A DNA stretch of 64,000 nt, from NCBI GenBank assembly GCA_022813625.1, contig JAKLMB010000049.1, forward strand, positions 124,001 through 188,000, read 5' to 3'. The stretch is from Aaosphaeria pasadenensis. Its lineage: Eukaryota > Ascomycota > Dothideomycetes > Pleosporales. The notes beneath the pieces are model-generated. The model saw nothing but the letters and a program-made list of their open reading frames with translations. It made no database searches and had not been told where the DNA came from. A program made the translations under genes and the position numbers. Of this stretch, positions 56,974 to 64,000 are shown in pieces (the stretch's first letter is position 1; every line of letters begins with the position of its first letter).

Positions 56974-58569
56974 TCAGGTTTTTGCGTCCTGTGCCAGAAC
57001 AGGCTGAGCTGTGTCATTTTGGGTCGAGTTTGCTTCGAGGTCGTCTAGGGGCCGGTTTTCGTATCCTTTCGGTACTGGCACCCCCTCAACCTTCTTGACG
57101 TATTTGCCTTCGTGATACATCATGATGCCACCTGCAGCAGCGACAGTACACCCCAGGCCGACGAACAAGCCGGTCGCCCACGATGGTCGGTCATATCTGT
57201 TGTAATGCCACATGTAGAAGCACAGCACGATTTGGAACAGAGTGTTCCACATGTTCATCCAGACAACGAAGTCCATTTTCCATCCTGATGTCGGCGGAGC
57301 ATGAATCCCAGTCGGCGGTGGGTCGGGGATTTTGCTATGCGGGATCGGTACGGACGGATCTTCAGGGCTGACGTTTGTCATTTTTGCAAGTGCAGGCAAG
57401 CTATCCGAACCTGGGAGACGGAACCATCCTCGGTGGATGCCGGCGAGTCTTCGAACGCCTATCAGCTTGCGCTTGGAACCTCCTAACCTCCACATACCCC
57501 ACCAGTAGACGTCTCTGGTCCTCCATGGAGCCAATCCGAATCCCGTCACGCAGAATAGCGAGTTCAGAATCTGCGAATCGATCTCGACCCATATCCTTCG
57601 CGGCGAGTTTATGTCGTCGCATGTTGGTGTGCACATGGCTGGGGCTGCGTTGCAAAGCAGTAGGAAGAGCATGCCACCCCAAGCAACGATGTTGAGGGAA
57701 TAGATTGTTATCAAGAACCCAGCCGGAGTGAGGAACCATTTCCAAAAGGCTTTGAGGCCGATCACAGTCGATGTTTTCCAGGGGACCTTAGGTGGAGGAA
57801 TGTAGCCATTCGAGTACTGCACGGAACGCAACGTTAGTCGGATTGAGACCGAGGGTACATAGGAAATCATTACCTGGCGTTCATTGAGAGGTCGCCGCGA
57901 TTCGTCATGACCGTCTCTATCCCTCTCCATCAACTCAGAGCTCTCTTTTTGGTATGAAGCTGGTCTGTAATCACGCGCAATCCCATCGCGCTTGGGCTCT
58001 TCTGTGAATATTTGGGTCGCGGCGCTTTCGCGAGTAGGAATAACACTCATCTCCTCTTCCGTGACAGCGGGGAAAGGCTCCGTACCGACCGCTGCGGTTT
58101 GTAGTCCAGAGGAGCTTGTCTTGGTAGGTTGTTTACCCGCTGGAGATTGCGTTGCGCTTTCCGTTGTAGCGACGGGCGTGGTGCTCGATTTCCTCGCATT
58201 CTTCCCGCTCTCTGAGGCGAGGCTCGCGCGCCTTCCTGCATTGCGCCTTTGTGACTCTTCATCCCACCCAGCAGTGCCAAATGTTCCTCCGCGAATTTCT
58301 GAGATCGATGGTGCTTTGGATGCGGTCTGCCCGGTAGCGGCCCACATGCCTAGCGGCGCATCGGCCTCCATGAGCTTGACACTAGCTGTCCGAATACGAT
58401 TTGTGGCTGAGGTGATTGATGCATTGGTAGAGGTGCGTGAACGTCGCTGGGGCGTTGTAGAAGATTGCGCGGCGGTGTCTGTTGGAGAGGACTGTTGAGG
58501 CGACTGGATAGATGTTGGCTGTGGAAAGGGGACTGGTGTCGGTATGTTTGCGGCGTTTGGAGGCGCCAT
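56974..58569 (-). CDS. DUF2985 integral membrane protein
   Basis: A fungal DUF2985-type membrane protein, 512 residues after removing one intron. Exons, in transcription order: 58569..57874 and 57816..56974. The intron (57817..57873, 57 bp, GTAATG donor, CAG acceptor, branch CTAAC) is a multiple of three and free of stops, so an unspliced transcript would also be translatable. Residues 1-230 are Ser/Thr/Pro-rich and disordered. The conserved part begins YSNGYIPPPKVPWKTS, then helices in FLTPAGFLITIYSLNIVAWG and a second in the same hydrophobic block, a region with CDDINSPRRIWVEIDSQILN, and late helices (MDFVVWMNMWNTLFQIVL and WATGLFVGLGCTVAAAGG). Cys-rich PAMCTPTCDD is typical. The function of the family is unknown. 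Confidence 0.92.
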   Translation of the reverse strand: MAPPNAANIPTPVPFPQPTSIQSPQQSSPTDTAAQSSTTPQRRSRTSTNASITSATNRIRTASVKLMEADAPLGMWAATGQTASKAPSISEIRGGTFGTAGWDEESQRRNAGRRASLASESGKNARKSSTTPVATTESATQSPAGKQPTKTSSSGLQTAAVGTEPFPAVTEEEMSVIPTRESAATQIFTEEPKRDGIARDYRPASYQKESSELMERDRDGHDESRRPLNERQVMISYVPSVSIRLTLRSVQYSNGYIPPPKVPWKTSTVIGLKAFWKWFLTPAGFLITIYSLNIVAWGGMLFLLLCNAAPAMCTPTCDDINSPRRIWVEIDSQILNSLFCVTGFGLAPWRTRDVYWWGMWRLGGSKRKLIGVRRLAGIHRGWFRLPGSDSLPALAKMTNVSPEDPSVPIPHSKIPDPPPTGIHAPPTSGWKMDFVVWMNMWNTLFQIVLCFYMWHYNRYDRPSWATGLFVGLGCTVAAAGGIMMYHEGKYVKKVEGVPVPKGYENRPLDDLEANSTQNDTAQPVLAQDAKT

Positions 58570-59731
58570 GTTGGGCGGGGTGGTGGTAGGAACTTAGGAA
58601 TGGAATGCAAGAGAGAGAGTTGTAGGCTCGGACGATTGATTTTGAATGAATGGTAGAGAAGGGAGAACGAGTGTTGCTGTTGTTATTGTCGCAGGGCGAT
58701 TCGCGTGGCGTACGTCAAGCCAAGCAGGGCAATGTGGCACTGGATGTTGTTGATGCGAGTTGTTGAGTGAGTACCCCTAGCAGTTGTGCCCTGGCGAGAT
58801 CCTGGTGTTGCAGGTGTATAACGTGTCAGCTGGTATACGACAAGGGCATTGTCAAGAATGTTAAACCGTGTAAAAAGGCAAAAGGCAAGATCAAGAAAGA
58901 AAATCAAGAAAAAGACGATGGAATAAAATGAGAATGAAACTGGGGTGACTGGGGTGACTTTGTATCTGCACGATCAGGTCAGGGCACTTGTACTTTTCGT
59001 AGAATTGTGCCAGCCCAGGCCTTCGAACCGACCCCGGATGATGATTCGATGCAGGGCTGGGCTGGGCCAACAAACCCAATAATGCACTTGACGCCGTTTC
59101 AATCCTACCCAAGCCATTCGAAACCATCAATCGGAGGCTATCTCGGCGCCATTGGAGCCGTTCAAGCCATTCAAGCCATTGATGCCCCATTTACGGCCCT
59201 TAGTGGAGCGACGCCACGTCTTTGCCATCCCCATTGAAGTCTGGTGCAGATCATGTATACGCGTATTCGGGAGGCTGATGGCATGCGATTCGTGCATCCC
59301 CACCGTACACCGTACATATATCCGCACGTATATCGTACACACACGTACTCGTTTTTCGCTCCCAGCTACGGGTACCTAAGACTGGCACTACTAGTAGATA
59401 CTAAGGGACTTAGACGCGATATAAAAAACCTTCCATGGCATGGCCACGCCGTACTCATCATACGGGTAACGCAGTGAAAAGAAAATTCTACCGACTACGC
59501 AAGATCTCGGGGAAGAAAATTTGCAGAATTGTTGATTGATCAATTGTTTTATCGGCTAATCTTAGGTATTCGCAAGACTATGACGCTGCCCAGGTTGCTA
59601 ACAAGCTACGTAGTGAATGTGTGTGGTGAAGCATCCAGGACGTGCCAAATGCTTCATTCAGGGTATCAAGAATACATGTTGAGGTAATGAAAAACGTCAT
59701 CCACAAGGCCGGCATCAACGCGTTTGCCCAC
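58570..59731. other. 1.2 kb intergenic region
   Basis: The promoter of the DUF2985 gene and trailer of the GPI-type gene. It includes a short tandem repeat at about 59156-59180 (GCCGTTCAAGCCATTCAAGCCATTGATGCC-like units). No gene called. Confidence 0.5.
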
Positions 59732-60311
59732 TCAAAGCAAAGTCCACGCGAATCCGAAAGTAATGGACAAGCCAGACAAAGCCACTGCAAAGAGACCTGA
59801 CTTCCCGTCTCCACCAAATCGGCCGTGGGGAGCGGCACCAGGGGACTCGGAGGGCGTTGAAGAGCCGCTTGGAGATCCACTTGCACTGCCGCTTGGTGTC
59901 GGAGTGGTTCCTCCCGACGTCGATGCAGACGCACCCGATGAGGAGAGTCCTGTCGAGATGGGAGTCTCTCCTTGGGGAATCGACATGATGCCGGATACGG
60001 TGTCAGTGGAGATGGGAGTCTCCCCCTGCGGTATCGACATGATGCCCGTTACCGACTCTGTGGGCGATGTAAAGATTGGCAAGATGCTCATGATGCCCTC
60101 CGTAGTCGAGCCTGAAAGTACGTAAGAATGGAAGTCTGGGGTTGACAATGGTCATTGGTTAAATCTTATCCTTACCGGGAGGGCCCACTGTGGGTGACGC
60201 CTGGAAGTTTGTGGTGTCTGTTTGGATACTGAAGACTTGCTCGGTCGTCTCCTGTGCCGAAACCGCACTAGCGAGGAGCAGAAGGGTAGCTGGTGCTACG
60301 TATTTGACCAT
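59732..60311 (-). CDS. Secreted GPI-type Ser/Thr-rich protein with internal repeats
   Basis: A 171-residue cell-surface protein candidate. Exons, in transcription order: 60311..60176 and 60111..59732 (intron 64 bp). The start at 60311 gives a clear signal peptide (MVKYVAPATLLLLASAVSAQ). After it, a short repeat appears three times, twice as GIMSIPQGETPIST and once diverged as GIMSILPIFTSPT. A Ser/Gly/Pro-rich stretch follows, then GFAWTLL-type hydrophobic C-terminus (GLFAVALSGLSITFGFAWTLL), fitting a GPI-anchor signal with an omega site among the small residues near GDGKSG. A surface or cell-wall role is inferred from this layout only. Confidence 0.85.
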
Positions 60312-60889
60312 ATTGATTGATGAATTAATGGATTGATGGATCTGATAGATGGAGTGATCGATAGATGCAACAAGTATCGACCTTGTGAGTATTCGAACTG
60401 GTATGATGCTGAAGGGTCCAAATGGCTTAATGGGATAGTTACTACGAGTATGATGAGGAAAGGAAACAATGGTGATGGCGAAGGTAAATGTAAATGGGGT
60501 CAAAGGGTAAGAAGAGACAAACGGATGCCTGAGAAGTAATCAATGTGAATTGGCGGACATTACGTATGCGTACACACTGGGCACTGATGGGCATTGGTGG
60601 GTTGAGTACACGATGTGACTATCCTATTGCTTGTTGCTTGTAATAGTTACTGACCTACCTGACCCAACCTAGTGCGGATATGGCCATGACGGCGAATGAT
60701 GGCTATTCGGTGGTCCGAGTGGCTTAGCGGAGGTGGAGATCTTCCCTCCTTCCCGCAACAGTAACGACCCTCCTTCATTCTCTCTCTCTATTTTTTTTTA
60801 TTCCTTACCCTTTCCCCTTCTGACGCCCAGAGGTCAGCCAGGTCAGATCTCAGATCACCACCAATTACTACCCGCAATTCCTCCTTGCG
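60312..60889. promoter_or_regulatory. Bidirectional promoter, GPI-type gene / SEN15
   Basis: 578 bp between divergent starts. A pyrimidine-rich tract (TCTCTCTCTATT then a T run) lies at about 60780-60800, typical of fungal housekeeping promoters, about 90 bp upstream of the SEN15 start. Confidence 0.5.
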
Positions 60890-61477
60890 ATGACGCACCC
60901 CGTACACATGAAACCGGCTGTACTGCCTGCCCCGCTCCAATCGCTTGTCACCGACCCAAAGCTGCAATCATCCACTACTCACCTGCCCGCTTTGCACTCG
61001 CTCGCCATCCAAATCGAGCACAACCTGCAATATCAGCATTCGTGGACTGCTCTGCGCATCCATACCCATTCTCCTCTCACCAATGAACTACTTCCCCGTC
61101 CCTTAGTTTCTGGCGTACCACCGGAGCGAGCCTACATTGACCCAGATGAGCAGATCGAGCTGCTGAAGAAGGCAGACCAGAAACGGAAGGCAGCGACGGA
61201 TGAGAAGAGCGACAGCAAGCCAATCCTCGAGTTCGAGGCTCAGCCGGAGCGCGAATGGGTACTCCCCACCAGACTGAGCGAGAAATGGACCCTTCATCAA
61301 CTACACGATGTGTTCACTGGCATAAGCATTGTCCCACCCGAGAATGAGACATCCGCCACGACCTCGACCAATCCTTGGAGAACTTCAAAACGAGCCATAT
61401 TAGCTACGGTAGACACCGACAGCACAGTCGTCTACTACGTCATTCACGAAGGCATGATCAAGCCGAGACAGAATTGA
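60890..61477 (+). CDS. SEN15: tRNA-splicing endonuclease subunit Sen15
   Basis: A single-exon protein of 195 residues matching Sen15, a structural subunit of the heterotetrameric tRNA-splicing endonuclease (with Sen2, Sen34 and Sen54) that removes introns from pre-tRNA. Conserved elements: IQIEHNLQYQHSWTALRIHTHS near residues 40-62, PLPRPLVSG-type sequence (here LLPRPLVSGVPP), PDEQIELL, EREWVLPTRLSEKWTLHQLHDVF, and the C-terminal AILATVDTDSTVVYY then IHEGMIKPRQN. As in the family, it has the endonuclease-like fold without catalytic residues. The start could also be the ATG at 60908 (MKPAVLP). A divergent neighbour shares its promoter region. Confidence 0.93.
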   Translation: MTHPVHMKPAVLPAPLQSLVTDPKLQSSTTHLPALHSLAIQIEHNLQYQHSWTALRIHTHSPLTNELLPRPLVSGVPPERAYIDPDEQIELLKKADQKRKAATDEKSDSKPILEFEAQPEREWVLPTRLSEKWTLHQLHDVFTGISIVPPENETSATTSTNPWRTSKRAILATVDTDSTVVYYVIHEGMIKPRQN

Positions 61478-61792
61478 TTCGAAACATCAACCAAGGCTGT
61501 GGGCCATCTCCAGCTTCCCTTCTCGACTCGAAATAAAACGTCGCATGCGCGCATGTACAGACAGGTTCCTTGGCGTTCATCATGCACCTTCAGGTGTAGA
61601 AAGATCATACTGTCAATTGTAGTGTGTCACCAGGAGGAGTTACAACATCTGTTCTATGCGCCAGATGCCCTGTCCAAGCTCGATTCAAGCTTCATAAAAT
61701 AAGGTTACAGTAGGCATAGCAGTCGTTCCGCGATTGCCTTGAAAGGAAGATCTGAATGTGGTCTGCTTCGAACATATTGACATGATATAAAT
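61478..61792. other. 315 bp spacer between convergent genes
   Basis: The trailers of SEN15 and the UstYa-like gene. Nothing else seen. Confidence 0.5.
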
Positions 61793-62856
61793 TCAAGGGA
61801 TCGCTGGCAGTACTCTATCACCCGGCGCTGGTTGCTCGTAGAAGAGCGACATGTCAACATCTGACTCTGGGGGCAATTGGCGGTCCTCTGCCCACTTTCG
61901 AATGGCCTCGAAGTCACGGCACTTATGCCGCGTATTGAAGTCAACAAATGGCAATGGCTTCTCCATATCTTTTGCCTGCCACCATACTTGGCCAAGAACG
62001 CCAACGTCCGTGACGCACATCAACTGCTGTCTGAGGATATCCAAGCAGTGCGTAACATGGTAGCGTACGATATACTCAGTATTCGAGAAAGCACCCTCTT
62101 TCTTGTCGCGATAATATTCGTAGTTCCACCATAATGCTTTCCGAAGAAGATTCTACCGGAGTTAGATATCTGCATCACCATTTTGAACCTCGCCTTTCGA
62201 CGTACCAAGCAATGTATGTGATGCAATCCTTCCACATTGGCGGGGAAGCCACCTCCATAGATCTGGCTGATCTTGACCTGATCTGATCGAATTCCGGTCT
62301 TCTCCGCCTCACTTGCTGGGATAACAACGCTCCGATCTACGGAATATTAGCATCTTTGATTACGTGCGAAGACTCTGGTAGTCACAATCAGCTCCTAGTG
62401 CCGCCCAAGCAGCATCCACTTCTGGCCCAGCTGCCTGTCTATAAATAGTTTCATGCAAGAATGATCCGTTATACTGTCGAACATGCCAACCTGGTTTGAC
62501 TTCTTTGACAATTGGCGCTGTAAATCGTTAGCCTTGCCTCGAACAGCAACTATGGTTGATTGCTGATAGCACCACTTACAGTAACTTGATACGTGATTCA
62601 AGCAGGCAACGTCGATATTGTCAACAAATTGCGCATCTTTCAGAATCAAACAGACCAATAGCGTGATGCTCAGATATATCGCAGAACAGATGAACGTAGT
62701 CTTTGCGGCGATTTTGGCTTCAGAATCGTGTCTTCGACTACGTTTTCGTGCGAACCTCGATGTCACGATGTCAGCCTCAGATAGGAGGGCATCATCGTCA
62801 TTCGCTTCTGAATCTTGGTGACCTTTCGCCAGCTTCTGGAAAAAGCGTTGAAACAT
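61793..62856 (-). CDS. UstYa-like (DUF3328) oxidase
   Basis: A 299-residue single-pass membrane protein of the UstYa/DUF3328 family, whose members act in ribosomally made cyclic peptide (dikaritin) and other mycotoxin-type pathways, catalysing oxidative cyclisation or chlorination-type steps. Exons, in transcription order: 62856..62580, 62517..62386, 62336..62206 and 62152..61793 (introns 62, 49 and 53 bp). A charged N-terminus leads to one membrane helix (about residues 53-73). The family signature HxxHCxxxxR occurs twice: His175-Ile-His178-Cys179...Arg184, and His212...His215-Cys216...Arg221. The YR...PEVDAAW motif precedes the first. No precursor-peptide gene is visible nearby, but about 1.1 kb to the right edge is unexplained and the cluster may continue outside. 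Confidence 0.93.
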
Positions 62857-64000
62857 GAGGAGTGTTGGAGCAATCGTTAGTGTAGAAAGCAGAGAAAGTG
62901 AATTATGTTGATCGTCTCTGATTCAGCTCCATAGGTGCTCGGTTGGTACTCGATTGGTCATCGCACTCACGTCAGTTGTCATCGGAAAGAGTAACCTCTA
63001 TGAAGAACGCAAACAATTCTGGGTCGTCATATGGACCACACAGTTGCAATATGGATACGACGTAGCAATCACGTAGCCGTAACACTTCAGCTCACCATTG
63101 AACTCCGACCACGTCCACAATTACCCCAGACCTTCAGAATTCTTTCTCTCTTCAGCATAGTGTTGTGTTAATGTACCAAGTCGCAATCCTGAATGCCGTC
63201 CAACGGTCCGCGAAGGCCTTCCACGGGACTCAAAAGAACATGAACGTTACACGATGCGTACTTGGTCTCGCGAATTAAAAACATCCTCAAGCACTATGTA
63301 TTCACTACGGTTCTGTCCCGTTATTTGCAAACCTCCGGCCACAGATGAGTTGACTCAAGCTATCGCCGTTGCGGCAAATTTCTCCAACAAAGACCTCGTA
63401 ATCTAGAGAGAAGTCATCCCGGAAGTCCAAACTGGAGCAAACTTGTACCAAATTGCGCCTTAAGTCAACATGCGCCTCGTATCAATGATGTGCTTGCGTT
63501 TCCTCAATAACGGCTATTCATTCGGAAAGTAGTTACCTATGGCGGAGGCACCCGTCGTCCATCTGCGCATATGGGTCACGCAAGGCATTTGGTTTCGGAG
63601 GTACGCTGTAGTACTCTCTAGCTCCAACATCAGTTCAGTGGAATCATTACACCAAACAGTACCTGGTCTGTTGCCACGATGCTATTTTCAATCTATCTTG
63701 CCGTGAACAACCATCCTGTCATCATCGATTCGATTACACAAGCACATACACCCGGCGGGTACGACGCCGTTCGCCACTAAGCTATGCTCCATACTCTTCT
63801 CCAACGTTCTTATAATTCAAGTTGTCGGATCTGCTAGGGGTTCTCGTGTTTGATCAAACAGGGTTGATGGAACACAAGTCCCTATGATCATACTGACAAC
63901 ATACAAAATAGCGACAAAACCTCCCGCGCTCGCAAGAACTGGTGTAAATCGCGAAATCTCTGAACATCTCTACCCATCAATGAACGCCCTTTTCGTGTAT
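62857..64000. other. 1.1 kb at the right edge without a convincing gene
   Basis: Upstream of the UstYa-like gene. I found no frame over 60 codons with a domain. A short rightward frame from the ATG at 63539 (MAEAPVVHL) is stop-limited and unsupported. I see no repeated Lys-Arg-delimited precursor peptide. Confidence 0.45.

Noticed and set aside
60712..60760. tRNA-like A box (TGGTCCGAGTGG) upstream of SEN15
   Set aside because: No matching acceptor stem and no B box (GGTTCGANTCC) follows within 100 bases.

Overview
The window looks like nuclear DNA of a filamentous ascomycete (Pezizomycotina; Dothideomycetes is my inference from the gene families, not proven). Coding regions are broken by many 46-109 bp introns with GT(A/R)NGT donors, CTAAC/CTRAC-like branch points and YAG acceptors. 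The proteins are typical of such fungi: Zn2Cys6 regulators, a SAT4/rhodopsin-like membrane protein, MFS carriers, a CAP10 protein, GH128, a UstYa-like protein and a GPI-type serine-rich protein. Exon-intron models were built by hand; for 21 of the 23 complete models the exon lengths sum to a multiple of three and join in frame, and the other two are single-exon. I saw no rRNA, tRNA, CRISPR array or intact transposon.

Left third (1-24 kb): the 5' part of a SLIP-GC-like GTPase runs off the left edge. It is followed by an unfamiliar protein with an HEVTH zinc-protease-like motif, a disordered Pro/Ser/Gln-rich protein, a 7 kb stretch without a convincing gene, a secreted type-B carboxylesterase and a SAT4-type seven-helix membrane protein.

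Middle (22.8-31.1 kb): a phytanoyl-CoA-dioxygenase-like enzyme diverges from a Zn2Cys6 regulator. A small protein kinase and two tandem, clearly duplicated four-helix membrane proteins follow.

Cluster (31.4-44.9 kb): an MFS exporter, a Zn2Cys6 regulator, an aldehyde dehydrogenase, a SnoaL-like protein, an ACMSD/dihydroxybenzoate-decarboxylase-type amidohydrolase and a carotenoid-oxygenase-family (stilbene-cleaving type) dioxygenase. Two enzyme pairs are divergent and share promoters of 0.5-0.7 kb. The set reads as a regulated catabolic cluster: alkene cleavage of a stilbenoid or phenylpropanoid gives aromatic aldehydes, the ALDH makes the acids, and the amidohydrolase decarboxylates (or hydrolyses) them. 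The SnoaL-like step is unknown. This is the most interesting part of the window; the pathway is inference.

Right third (45-64 kb): a secreted GH128 glucanase, a CAP10/GT90-type glycosyltransferase, a C-poor low-complexity stretch, an MCT-type MFS carrier, a glycine-zipper protein, a DUF2985 membrane protein, a GPI-type serine-rich repeat protein, tRNA-splicing endonuclease subunit Sen15, and a UstYa-like (DUF3328) protein near the right edge. The UstYa-like gene may belong to a secondary-metabolite cluster lying mostly outside the window.
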